Shown piece after piece: positions 1 through 11,100 of a DNA stretch of 64,000 bases. The stretch covers positions 20,513,501 to 20,577,500 of the forward strand of contig OY821786.1 of assembly GCA_963682175.1 (NCBI GenBank). The letters are read 5' to 3'. Below the pieces are notes generated by a model. That model was not told the origin of the DNA and ran no database searches. It saw only the letters and a program-made list of their open reading frames with translations. This DNA comes from Triglochin maritima. Taxonomy: Eukaryota > Streptophyta > Magnoliopsida > Alismatales > Juncaginaceae. The position numbers were made by a program, and so were the translations under genes. The number at the start of each line of letters is the position of its first letter. Position 1 is the stretch's first letter.

Positions 1-1479
1 TTAAGCCCTAATTAACTACTTGGTTGATCGATCAAAGAAATGCAGCGGAAATTAAAAACAAATCAAACACAAGTAGAAAGTAATGTCATGCAAACCACAA
101 AAGACGCGTCGGTTTTTATAGAGGTTCGGCACCCCACCCGGGTCCTAGTCCTCTCTTGTAAGCTCCGCTCGACTCCGCGAGCTCCGCCTACGTCTTCACT
201 AACCACTCCCCGTTCCGGGCCGGGAGAGAACGCCTTTACACCACAAGCAACGCGAACAACCCTCGCTTGCTTGAATTCTTCCTCTCACAATCCGAGAGGG
301 ACACTTCGGGCTTTCACCGAGACCCTTGCTCACTTTACAACAATGGTAACTTGAGTGGGATTCACTCTCTAATTGAGCACACTTTGAGTAGGATGAGTAT
401 ATGATCAAATGTGTGAAGTTTAGGCTTAAAGAGTGTAGAATTGGGAGCTTTGAGGATTGAGGTTTCTCTCTAATGTATTGGGACAATTGGAGTTGGAGAG
501 TTGTGTTAACAACAAGTCTTGATCCTCTATTTATAAGCTCCTAAGGTTTTCTAGCCGTTGGGGATAGATTTGATTGGGTTTTGTGCAAGATACACAAAGC
601 AGAAAATCGGGCTGCAAATCTGTCCAGAACCGGTCGACCGAAACTACTAAACCGGTCGACCGTTCACTTGATTTCAAGGGGAACGGTCGAACAAAAGAAT
701 ATTCGGTCGGACAAACGAGCTAGAACTTAACTCTACTTAAGTGAATCGGTCGAACCAAAGTATGGAGCGGTCGACCGAAAAGGGGATTCGGTTGAGACAA
801 AGGTCAATCGGTCGAACGAGAAATGTGTCGACCGATAGCAGGGAATTTGGTTTCTGAAAATGTGTTCAACCGGTCGACCGAAACAAGGTCTTCGTTCGAC
901 CGGTTACCGAATGTATTTTGGGGTTAAGTTTGTTTTATACGAATACGACCGTTATAGGAATACGACAAGAAAAACGGCCATATTAAAATCCGGGATCGGT
1001 CGACCGAAAAGGTAGAACCGGTCGACCGGTAGAGTTCGGTAAAATCACTGTGGAGAGTCTGTTATAAACCGGTCGAACTGAGAACTGGTCCGGTCGACCG
1101 GTTCACACATGAAATCTGGGTTTAAGTTTATAAGTGATTTCCGACTAAGGTTTGGGTGATCTAATGAAGTCCAAATAATGTGAAATTTCGTGTGTGACTT
1201 CTATAGGGAACCTATTGTGTATGTGATTGGTTTTTAACTCTTGTATGCTCAATTTACACATGTTCCTAAGACTCAAAATAAAATCAAGATTACAAGTCTT
1301 CATTTAGCTTTATTACAAATCTTGACTTGATTTCCTTCCTTCCATGAGTCTTGATCACCTGTAGAGGTTAGCACAATACTATATATATGCAATGCAATAT
1401 GTGTGCTACTCTACATCATCATAATTAAGATTAGGTTAATTAAATCATCAAAACCTAGATTAAGGCCAAAAAGCCAACA
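1..1479 (-). repeat. 3' LTR of gag-only Sirevirus-like element (truncated by window start)
   Basis: This copy matches 4124-5602 base for base wherever compared. On the minus strand it starts TGTTGGCTTTTTGG at 1479. A TATA-like box (TATAAATA, minus) lies near 529-536. The U3 part, about 600-1110, is crowded with CGGTCGACCG palindromes. Confidence 0.9.
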
Positions 1480-1770
1480 ATCTCCCCCTTTTTGATGATG
1501 GCAACCTATATCTTAATTCTATCTAAATACATGGAATTTGTATATGTAAACTATGCAAATTAATGCTCCCCCTATGGATGTGCATAGTTTTTGTTCAATT
1601 TTATGCCAAATTCCAAGTTACCCCCTTAATTATCTCTCCCCCTTTGACATCCATCAAAAATAAAAAATATGACTTTAAGCATAGAATTTGGATGTCTTGT
1701 AATGAAGTTGCTCCCCCTAAATTTTGCACTTCATTACTCTAATAAAAGATATAACATTTAAGCTCCCCCT
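1480..1770 (-). promoter_or_regulatory. Polypurine tract and repeated PPT-like motifs
   Basis: The tract touching the LTR reads AAAAAGGGGGAGAT on the minus strand (1480-1494) and is where plus-strand DNA synthesis would be primed. Further AGGGGGAG motifs occur at about 1565, 1635, 1711 and 1762. Multiplied polypurine tracts are a described trait of Sireviruses, which supports the lineage call. Confidence 0.75.
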
Positions 1771-2107
1771 ATCAATAAGGCTAAATGGAAACAATGAGTA
1801 TGATTCAAGTTAAGTTCATTTAAGTTTCAACTTAAGCCTTATTCTAACATCCATTTAAAATTTGACATTTAGAATCAATGGATGTGATAAATGATTTGCA
1901 ATGAATAGGGTATATGATTTGCAATGAATTGAACTTCTAAAGATATGACAATTTAGCATATAAACTAGATTAGAGCTAAATTTTCAGAAATTTCAAGGAT
2001 AGAAATTTATACCAAACTTGAATCTTGATTAGCTCCAATCTTATTTGGTGATGCAACCGGATTCGAATTCGACGCTTTGGCTCACCCGGTCACCACCAAT
2101 TTCCTCC
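1771..2107 (-). other. 3' non-coding internal region of gag-only element
   Basis: AT-rich sequence lies between the gag stop and the polypurine cluster. I see no pol homology here: the protease, integrase and RT that would follow gag in a complete Sirevirus are absent. Confidence 0.7.
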
Positions 2108-3751
2108 TCAAGCTCCTACAAGTGTAGACTTAGGTACCCAAACAACTTTGGGTCCTTGAACATTAGCTTTTGGGATCCAAACCATTTTGGTTTTGGGTGC
2201 CCACACACTTGAGGAACTAGATTTAACAAATAAATGCTTGCCATTTAAAGTAGTATGAGATACATGGTTTTTCAAATGCACATTGTATCCTAAACCATGT
2301 TTAGCTAATGATTGTCTTTGACTACTCAAAAGCATATCAAGCATTTTTGTTCCTTTAGTGAACATTTCAAGATCTTTTCTTAATTGCATATTTGAGGCTT
2401 TAAGATCTACATGTTCATCAATAATGGGTGTTTTACTTAGACTAGCAAGTGATGATTCATTTGATTCAAGTCTAGCAATCACCTCATTCTTTTCATTCAT
2501 GATTAATTCAATTTGGCATTTGAGATCATTTATAGTTTTTCTAGCATTTTTGTTCTTTTCACAAATGATCTCATATTGTTTAACTAAATCATGAAATGCA
2601 TTTTGAAGCTCATCATGTGTATAATTTTCATTATTTGCACTAGAGTTTGAGCTATCACTATAATAAGACTTAGTTGAGCATGAATTACTAGAACAAGAGT
2701 TAGAATCTACCTCACTTTGATCTTCAATAGCCACGAAGCATGAGTGAGCCACTTCTCTTCTACTTTGCAAGGAAGAAGACGATGATGATGGTGATGAAGA
2801 ATCATCCCATGTAGCTTTGTGTGCTTCCTCCTTCCTTTCTCTTCTCTTGCTCTTCTCCTTTTCTTTTCTCCTCTCCCTTCTCTCCTTTTTCTTCTCCCCT
2901 TCTCTTCTCTCATTTTCACTCTCCTCCCTCTCTTTTTCTTTTTCTCTTTTCTCACTTCTTCTACCTCTTCTTTCATTCTTTTCTCCTTTATCCCTCTTGA
3001 GGTATTTGAAGAAGTCTTTGGCTAGGACTTCTATGTCCTCATCTTCTATACTCCTCCTTGGTTCATCTAAATTTGCATGTAATGCCAAGGTGGAGTTTTT
3101 CTTTGAAGCTTCCTTCTCTCTTCGATGACTCAATTGGAGCTCATAAGCCATGAGATTTCCAATGAGTTCCTCCATCTTTAATTTTGAAAGATCGTGCGAT
3201 TCTTCGATTGCCACGACCTTGTCTTCCCAATCGTTGCTCAATGACCGGAGGAATTTTCGAGTCATCTCTCCTTCATTTATCCTTCTTCCAAGAATCAAAA
3301 GAGAGTTAGTGATATCGGTGAAGCGAGTGTTCATGTCGCTTATGTTCTCACCGATTTGCATAGAAAATATTTCATATTTATGCATGAGGAGACTTATCCT
3401 AGTTTCTTTGGTTTTGCTATCACCCTCATGATGCATTTGTAACCTATGCCATATTTCATTTGCACTTTCACATCCCCTAATTCTATTGTATTCTCCCTCA
3501 TTAAGGCCACAATAAAGAATATTCATAATTTTTGAATTCATTTCAATTTCTTTCATTTGAGCCCTAGATAGAGAATCTAAATCATCTTCATTTGGGGGTA
3601 TGTATGGATTTTGAATAAACTTCCAATACTTAAGGTCATTTGATATTAAAAAGATTTTCATTCTATTTTTCCAATAATCATAATTTGACCCATTAAGCAA
3701 AGGAGGCCTTGTGGTGCATAAACCCTCTAAGTGATTAGATGTTGAAGCCAT
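2108..3751 (-). CDS. gag: Gag protein of Sirevirus-like element, no zinc knuckle
   Basis: An intact 547-residue ORF that should encode the structural particle protein which packages element RNA in cytoplasmic virus-like particles. The N-terminus (about 15-35) has the Copia gag signature PPLLNGSNYDYWKNRM. Residues 60-210 form the helical gag core (UBN2-type). Residues 251-311 are almost entirely Lys, Glu and Arg. A KATWDD plus Ser-rich segment follows, then a likely coiled coil (about 375-470) and a C-terminus with WIPK and WVPK motifs of the kind that normally lead into pol. The usual CX2CX4HX4C zinc knuckle, expected between the core and the KATWDD segment, is missing; the charged tract occupies its place. 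The ORF ends at its own stop rather than reading into pol. The start is the first Met of the block and matches where Copia gags begin. Family assignment is firm; function in trans is inference. Confidence 0.85.
   Translation of the reverse strand: MASTSNHLEGLCTTRPPLLNGSNYDYWKNRMKIFLISNDLKYWKFIQNPYIPPNEDDLDSLSRAQMKEIEMNSKIMNILYCGLNEGEYNRIRGCESANEIWHRLQMHHEGDSKTKETRISLLMHKYEIFSMQIGENISDMNTRFTDITNSLLILGRRINEGEMTRKFLRSLSNDWEDKVVAIEESHDLSKLKMEELIGNLMAYELQLSHRREKEASKKNSTLALHANLDEPRRSIEDEDIEVLAKDFFKYLKRDKGEKNERRGRRSEKREKEKEREESENERREGEKKKERRERRKEKEKSKRRERKEEAHKATWDDSSSPSSSSSSLQSRREVAHSCFVAIEDQSEVDSNSCSSNSCSTKSYYSDSSNSSANNENYTHDELQNAFHDLVKQYEIICEKNKNARKTINDLKCQIELIMNEKNEVIARLESNESSLASLSKTPIIDEHVDLKASNMQLRKDLEMFTKGTKMLDMLLSSQRQSLAKHGLGYNVHLKNHVSHTTLNGKHLFVKSSSSSVWAPKTKMVWIPKANVQGPKVVWVPKSTLVGA
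2819..3001 (-). repeat. Long polypurine tract inside gag (Lys/Glu/Arg repeat)
   Basis: About 180 bases are nearly pure purine on the minus strand, built from irregular GAGAAG/AAAGAG units, and encode residues 251-311 of gag. Such mirror-like purine runs can form triplex DNA and are prone to slippage. Confidence 0.8.
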
Positions 3752-3790
3752 GCTAAAATTACGGTAAAGTAATGAAATTTAGCTAACAAG

Positions 3791-3802
3791 GCTCTGATAC
3801 CA
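3791..3802 (-). promoter_or_regulatory. Second PBS-like site
   Basis: The minus strand reads TGGTATCAGAGCC, complementary to the 3' end of plant initiator tRNA-Met. It lies 40 bases upstream of the gag ATG and exactly 277 bases from the LTR-proximal copy. Confidence 0.6.
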
Positions 3803-4067
3803 GTTGACCAGGACCTTCGCCCAGTTGACTTTGCCACTCCACTAAAAGCAATTGCTGTTAGTGAGGGGGTCAACTAAACTATTCTTCCCCCGGTAGCGCA
3901 GAGCCCCAAACTAAGCGTCGGGTGGACATGAGGGGCTGCACGTTTGTGCCAACGAGCTGGGATGTTAACCCCATGAGCCCAAGAAATTGCTGGGGCCCAT
4001 ACCCCAACAATCCCCCCCCCCCAGAATTTTACATCCGTGCAGGGGTAAGACTCGAACTCGTGACCTC
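3803..4067 (-). other. Leader segment between duplicated PBS motifs, tRNA-like B box
   Basis: A 265-base segment is flanked by 12-base direct repeats (gctctgatacca on the plus strand). Near its LTR-proximal end the minus strand reads GAGTTCGAGTC, resembling a Pol III B box, and an 11-base C run lies at 4012-4022. It could be a SINE-like insertion or a duplication of the primer-site region; I could not decide. Confidence 0.4.
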
Positions 4068-4079
4068 GCTCTGATACCA
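4068..4079 (-). promoter_or_regulatory. Primer binding site, tRNA-iMet
   Basis: The minus strand reads TGGTATCAGAGC two bases inside the 5' LTR end at 4082, the standard position for the reverse-transcription primer. It continues with AGGT, a good match to initiator tRNA-Met. Confidence 0.85.
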
Positions 4080-4081
4080 AA

Positions 4082-5602
4082 TGTAGGGTCGGATCGTGTG
4101 GGTTATGGGTCCACTAATCACTTTTAAGCCCTAATTAACTACTTGGTTGATCGATCAAAGAAATGCAGCGGAAATTAAAAACAAATCAAACACAAGTAGA
4201 AAGTAATGTCATGCAAACCACAAAAGACGCGTCGGTTTTTATAGAGGTTCGGCACCCCACCCGGGTCCTAGTCCTCTCTTGTAAGCTCCGCTCGACTCCG
4301 CGAGCTCCGCCTACGTCTTCACTAACCACTCCCCGTTCCGGGCCGGGAGAGAACGCCTTTACACCACAAGCAACGCGAACAACCCTCGCTTGCTTGAATT
4401 CTTCCTCTCACAATCCGAGAGGGACACTTCGGGCTTTCACCGAGACCCTTGCTCACTTTACAACAATGGTAACTTGAGTGGGATTCACTCTCTAATTGAG
4501 CACACTTTGAGTAGGATGAGTATATGATCAAATGTGTGAAGTTTAGGCTTAAAGAGTGTAGAATTGGGAGCTTTGAGGATTGAGGTTTCTCTCTAATGTA
4601 TTGGGACAATTGGAGTTGGAGAGTTGTGTTAACAACAAGTCTTGATCCTCTATTTATAAGCTCCTAAGGTTTTCTAGCCGTTGGGGATAGATTTGATTGG
4701 GTTTTGTGCAAGATACACAAAGCAGAAAATCGGGCTGCAAATCTGTCCAGAACCGGTCGACCGAAACTACTAAACCGGTCGACCGTTCACTTGATTTCAA
4801 GGGGAACGGTCGAACAAAAGAATATTCGGTCGGACAAACGAGCTAGAACTTAACTCTACTTAAGTGAATCGGTCGAACCAAAGTATGGAGCGGTCGACCG
4901 AAAAGGGGATTCGGTTGAGACAAAGGTCAATCGGTCGAACGAGAAATGTGTCGACCGATAGCAGGGAATTTGGTTTCTGAAAATGTGTTCAACCGGTCGA
5001 CCGAAACAAGGTCTTCGTTCGACCGGTTACCGAATGTATTTTGGGGTTAAGTTTGTTTTATACGAATACGACCGTTATAGGAATACGACAAGAAAAACGG
5101 CCATATTAAAATCCGGGATCGGTCGACCGAAAAGGTAGAACCGGTCGACCGGTAGAGTTCGGTAAAATCACTGTGGAGAGTCTGTTATAAACCGGTCGAA
5201 CTGAGAACTGGTCCGGTCGACCGGTTCACACATGAAATCTGGGTTTAAGTTTATAAGTGATTTCCGACTAAGGTTTGGGTGATCTAATGAAGTCCAAATA
5301 ATGTGAAATTTCGTGTGTGACTTCTATAGGGAACCTATTGTGTATGTGATTGGTTTTTAACTCTTGTATGCTCAATTTACACATGTTCCTAAGACTCAAA
5401 ATAAAATCAAGATTACAAGTCTTCATTTAGCTTTATTACAAATCTTGACTTGATTTCCTTCCTTCCATGAGTCTTGATCACCTGTAGAGGTTAGCACAAT
5501 ACTATATATATGCAATGCAATATGTGTGCTACTCTACATCATCATAATTAAGATTAGGTTAATTAAATCATCAAAACCTAGATTAAGGCCAAAAAGCCAA
5601 CA
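4082..5602 (-). repeat. 5' LTR of gag-only Sirevirus-like element
   Basis: A complete 1521-base LTR with TG...CA ends. A TATA-like box lies at about 4652-4659 (minus). The palindrome array (about 4723-5233) lies upstream of it in U3. The adjoining target site on the right is TTAAT at 5603; the left duplication is outside the window. Confidence 0.9.
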
Positions 5603-8140
5603 TTAATAACCATGTGGTGTTGAATCTTGTAATCTTTTGGATGTTATGTTCATGCATGATATTGTGATCAAGTCCATATTTTCTCACATGGTATGCTTAC
5701 TGTTGTTAGATGTCATAATCATGTGTTATTTTTTTTATTTGTATCAAGCGTCATGACATGTTATTGATTTCAAATCTAGTTTCTATGGTGATCTGATTTT
5801 TTTGTTCAAGGAATGCTGCATTTAGCGATTGGAATGTTAAGATGAATTAAATGTGTGATTTTATCCCAGTCATGACTAATCAATATATATGCTCCTATTT
5901 GTAATTTCTCTAAGATATACTCTTTACAGCATCTGAGCATAAGTTATATAGTTTAGTTTAAACATTGATGCAATCGGTATAGATGCATGTAACGACTCAA
6001 ATGTTGCTATGAGTTTCTATAGTCTAATTTTATCCCAACAATGTTTAGTTATGGGTATGATCTGATTTCCATAAACCTTCTCTGATATGACTTGTATGCT
6101 CTTAAATGAAACTATATCAGAATTTGTATTTGAGTCATGCTACTTACCCTACGACGTCTAGTTTTGCATAGATCCTTAGGCATGTAGATTTATATGGATT
6201 ATGAATATGGCCAGACTCTTAACTTCCAGATGTATGCTTTCCATGTTAGATTACCGATATCTTCATATATTAATTCTTGTTCATATAATCTTGGACCACG
6301 TTCTGAATCACAAGCTTCTAATGCATGTACGTTCTGAAATTATGATGTGTGAAATCGGTTGGATTATATGTGTTGTGGTGACTTGTTGTTTGAGTTGATT
6401 CCTTCCAGTGGTGACCATAACCCACTCATGATCTGATTTTTCTACCTTCTCTGATGTTATCATTATGCTTTCTTTTAGAAATAAATTATGTACTCGTCCA
6501 TGTTGTATGCAACTCATTCCATGACTTATTGTAATGTGTTAAGCCGAACGCATGCACGTATATTATTTTGGGATATATGTAGACTCCTGATCTCCTATGC
6601 ATGCTTCACCATGTAGTATTAATTATTAATATATTGTTTCATGTCCATTTAATTCTCTGATCATGTCCATAGTTGCAAGATTCAAACACATTTATGTCTT
6701 GGAATTTATGACTCATGCTATCGAATGCTTGTAGTATTTTACTACGATACCTTTTACTGTTGTACACATTCTATTACTCATTTCATGTTAGGAAGATATA
6801 CTGGTACGCATGAGATAGTTGTTGGAAACAGGAAATTGCACTACATGAAAAGGCTAACCGAATAGTTTTGATTCTAATATGTGCATGATGTTATGCCCTG
6901 AACTGTTGAAATCATAAGTAACTTGCCATCCCTTCATGCATGCCTGCCTATCACTTGTATTGTCATGATTGCATTGTGGGAGCTTATATTATTCATATAG
7001 TCTCAATCTTAGTATGTTTAATATATAGTACAACTAATGCAAATTTCAGGTGCTAATATGCGATTAGAGGTTGAGTTTATAGCCTCGATGTCTTGCATGA
7101 TGAGGCCTGAAATCAGTCACATTATAGTCTCATATACCTCCTAATTATACTTAGATTTGTGCTTAAATAAATTCAAAACCCATGAATGTGTTACTATAGA
7201 TCGAAGTAAATGTTGTATAATCATCTCATCATGACCCATAGCTCCTGCTGGTTGCATGTTCGTTTTCCATGAGCCATGATTACCATAACATGTGCTTTAC
7301 CAATTTTTTTATAATTGTTTCTGCTACTATTATGGGTATGATGATGCAGGTGCATGCAAGTAAGTTCATGTTGTGATGTTATGACTACGATTTCATGATT
7401 TAATTGTTGACTAGATGCATCTTGTGCATGTGTATGATCTACCGAGATCTAGTATTATTACATGTTTTATTGCTTTCTATACACGTTATGTGCATGTAGA
7501 TATATATCCAATGAGAGCTTGTTTCCATTCCATGATTTATTTGCTGCCTAAATACACCATGTGCACGTATGTTTATCTATAGAGAGCTTGTTATTCCCTC
7601 TTCATTGAATTGTTGTCTTGATACATTACATGTATGTTATGTATATATTTAGTTGCGGGAACTATATGATCTCATGATTAGCTTGCTGTTAAATACCATA
7701 TGTTATGTATGTTTAGTGGCTGCTAAGACGTTGCATATGTATGTACATATTAGTTGCTGGATATTTTATGATTGTCAAAGTATCATATGTTCATACATTA
7801 TTACTTGCTGGATTTCATGTGACCCTTATAATTAGGTTACTGACAATATATATTATGATCATGTATAATTACTTGTTGGATTTTTAGGTGATCTTCATGG
7901 TTAAATTTCTATCCACATGTCATATTTTCTCTTATTATTAGTTGTTAGATTCTTGTGATTGGTTGATGATTTGTTCTCAGAATCTTTGGCTGTTATGGCA
8001 CATGTATTTCATCCTCTTGTAGCTTTTGTTACCGTTGTTTGAGGGTGGGGATGATGTGAGGATATTGTATCCCAAGTTTTTTGGTTGAGAGTTAGGGATA
8101 TCAAATTTCGAGGACGAAATTTTGTTTAAGGGGTATAGGT
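5603..8140 (+). other. Non-coding internal 3' region of Tekay-like Gypsy element
   Basis: About 2.5 kb with no usable coding potential, AT-rich and full of ATGCATG-like words. Around 7430-7900 it looks like degenerate tandem units of roughly 75-90 bases that begin near TTGCTG. It ends in GACGAAATTTTG plus a polypurine tract, the usual 3' end of Tekay-type chromoviruses, but the pol and chromodomain normally found just upstream are absent. Confidence 0.5.
8125..8140 (+). promoter_or_regulatory. Polypurine tract of Tekay-like element
   Basis: TTTAAGGGGTATAGGT immediately precedes the LTR start TGTAAGACCC, in the position where plus-strand synthesis would start. GACGAAAT stands just upstream, as in other Tekay elements. 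Confidence 0.75.
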
Positions 8141-11100
8141 TGTAAGACCCGCTCTCCGGTACCTTATTAAGTCTTATTCATCCTTATGCCCGAGTTTGTG
8201 TTTTCTTGATGAATGATGTTAGTTGTGTGATTGTACGCTTTGTTTTGGAAAAGCTTCCTTTCGGGAAAAAGTTTCATTTTTGGGCGAGTTAATGCGACTC
8301 GTGGACGGGTTCGACCCGTCGGGTAGTTTTCCAATCGATTGACTTAATCGGGTCGATCGGGTGCAATTCGTGTGTGTGGTTTGACTTGTGCTTTGAGTAG
8401 GCATTTAGGGCTGAGGTGTGAAGGCTGGGTGACGTGGATGCCACATCAGCAAGAGCAAATCTCTTGAGATTTGCAAACTTTTGAATTGGGAGCTTTTTGG
8501 TAAGTTTTGATTGGCCTTCAATTGCAATCACTCCTTGCCTTTTGTGTTGGTTTCCTTGAGACAAACACAACCCCAACCATCCGTCCCATACCTCCGCTCC
8601 CTTCTCTTCTCCACGCCATCAACCTCAGACCACCTCCACCTCCCTCTCCGGCGAGCTACTGGACTGATCTCCGGCAAGATTGGTAGAGCAAGCTAGTGGG
8701 CATCATTTGTGCGCCTATAAGAGGAGTGGTGATCTCCGGCTAAGCTCAGTCTTTTATTTGCTGATCAGGTATGCCTCTAGCCCTTAGCATAGGATATAGT
8801 GGTGGGTGTTGGGCGAAATGCTGCTCAATACCAGTGGTTGGTCTGTCATGAGGACTAGGGTTTGCACAACAAGAGTGCCACCGATCGGGTGGACTGTGGT
8901 GCAAATCAGGTCTTCATTGGCTGACCATGCATCCCTTCCCTCTAGCACGTTATCTTCTCCATGTCTCCTGGGTGGTTGATGGAGAAATCCGTAGGGAGGA
9001 GACGGGGCAGGGGGGAGTATGTCGGGTGGGGTTTTACGTGCATCTCGCGTGAGGTACAACTCTACGCGTATGGTCTGATTTTTTAGATTCTTTGATGGTT
9101 TGTTAATATGTTTATCATGCTGTAGCATAATCCTTCTCCTGGTCATATTATTGATTAGTGATTCCACTTATTGTCATGATTTCATGACTCTTTATGGATA
9201 TATATGTCCTAAAGCATCATTAGTTTCAGATCTGGTGTTATGTGTGATTTGTCAAAACTGTCCAGATTTTCATGCAAGAGGAGCTTGATAATATTAGTTC
9301 TGATACTCATGTTTTGATTCATGATTTCATTCAGACTTTACCATATACTTTGTTACTGATTTCAGATCGTTACTCATGCATTAATTACTACTACGCTCGG
9401 ATAGTATGTCAAGGAGTCCTTGCTGATTTCAGATCATACATAGTCACGCGTAACTAATGATTACATTATGCTAACAAACCATGATAGTGTGCTGAAATGA
9501 GATCATATGTGTTAGTTATTATTTAGTAACCTTATTCTGATAATGTCCTATACTTGGATACTGATTTTGGATTTCATATGCATGTATTATTCGTGCCATA
9601 CATAGATGATTCTGTCACGATCGGTTGCTGACCCTAGGTCATGTAATCGTGCATCATTTCTTTAACCTATTGTATAACCTTTCATGACTTGTTTACAGAT
9701 CATAGTACGCATGTTCATGCATTAGCTCTTTTTTACATTCATATAAAGCCTATTATGGTATGGGATTCTAAGTTCCTAACATACATGTTCTCTGAAATGC
9801 ATGCTGTAGAATACCGATTGCATGCATATATGCCAGGAGATACCCATAGCATTGCTGATGCTATATGCATGTTTTGTCATGTGGTTCAACTGGTATTTAT
9901 TGAATTTCATATGTTTATAAACTTTGATCATATTATGAGGTTTTGGTACAGTTGCATGCCTACTCTGAAATCGACGAATGTATATCTTCAATTATTATTG
10001 CATTCGACTATGACATGTTTTGTTGTCTTGCATCATCCCATTGTTTCTTTCATGTTGATGCATTACTGATGTGATGTGTGATGTGTTGCTGGGGTATGAC
10101 CCTTAGGATAACAGACCTTATAACATCCTTATCATGACCCGTAGATGACTTGATTAGTTGTTATCTTGACTTGCCGATCCGGTTATGATTGCTTGCTGTT
10201 GTGAGTTTCGTTTGATTCCTGATTGGGATGTTCTGACTCTGATTTGTTTGGGGTTGTTAGGAAGGTATATGGATACTCTTCCTTGAGCTCGTTCCGTATA
10301 CTGTAGCTATATTAGATCTTAGATGCTTAAGTAGCTTGCATTGCATTTAATCTGATTAATAATTCTGGGCACGTTCTGTTTTCTGGGCCAACAGGGCCAC
10401 GAGTGGGTCCTCTAGCTGCAGGGGCCATTCGCATAAGACCTTCACGTTGGGAGGCCAGGCGTAGGATAAGTCCTGGGCAGGCGCGCTACCATTCTGTCTC
10501 AGGGTAGATGTTCCCAAGTTCGTGATGACACCATGTAGGTTTATTTCCACGAATTGAGACATTTATCCGGCGCACCGCTTTGTGCCGAGCGGTGGGTCAC
10601 TGTCGAGTGACCACTTCTGACCAGCGAGGCTGGTGTTCTGGTTCCTTGCGAGGAACGTGTCGGGTGTGCCCGACTGGCATAGCTTGTGGAGTCATAGCCT
10701 TCTGATGCATTATGTGTGCTTCTGTTATGTTATGTTTTGATGCTTGTCTTAGTTATACTTCAGCATAGTTCTGTTATTGTTTGGCTGGGGCATACTGGAT
10801 TTTCTTTATAGAAAACTCACGCATATGTTGATGCGGTGCTTGCAGGTACTTAGGTTTCCACAGGGCAGACTGGACGAGTGTTTAAGATTTTGTACACGAG
10901 GGACACATCGACCAGAGTCTTCAGTTTGTCATTTGCTTTCACATTATTTATGATGTATTTCCCTTTTGAACTCGATGTAATGTATTTGACCTTGTTACCA
11001 TATATGGATAATCTCACACTTTTCAGTTATGTTATATGTTAGTCTATCCGTGTATGATCTCTCTACGTATTATCGAGTCGTTGTTTGGTCTGTCTTTTGT

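Larger units (their letters stand above)
1..5602 (-). mobile_element. Gag-only Sirevirus-like (Copia) LTR element, left end cut by window
   Basis: Two direct repeats, 1-1479 and 4082-5602, enclose a single gag ORF. The offset is a constant 4123 bases, so about 41 bases of the left LTR lie outside the window. On the minus strand the LTR begins TGTTGGC and ends CCTACA. The primer site abuts the right copy and the polypurine tract abuts the left copy, which fixes the orientation. The internal region is only about 2.6 kb and contains no protease, integrase, RT or RNase H, so the element cannot copy itself unaided. Its gag block order and repeated polypurine motifs point to the Sirevirus lineage. 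It resembles what has been called TR-GAG architecture. The LTRs look identical, implying recent insertion. It sits inside the Tekay-like element that ends at 11203. Confidence 0.85.

Noticed and set aside
40..354. Open frame of 104 codons, repeated at 4163-4477
   Set aside because: It lies wholly inside the LTR on the strand opposite to the element and is duplicated only because the LTR is.
601..1110. CRISPR-like array, because of regularly recurring CGGTCGACCG
   Set aside because: Repeats are 10 bases, irregularly spaced, in a plant LTR; no CRISPR context.
2817..3128. Plus-strand Leu/Ser/Phe-rich frames that look like membrane proteins
   Set aside because: They are the complement of the purine-rich gag tract; composition alone makes the hydrophobic run.
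3870..4067. A tRNA gene at the B-box-like word
   Set aside because: No A box at the right distance and no cloverleaf could be drawn; kept only as a tRNA-like hint.
1..5602. Tandem duplication of a gene at 1-480 and 4124-4609
   Set aside because: Primer site, polypurine tract and TG...CA ends show these are LTRs of one element.
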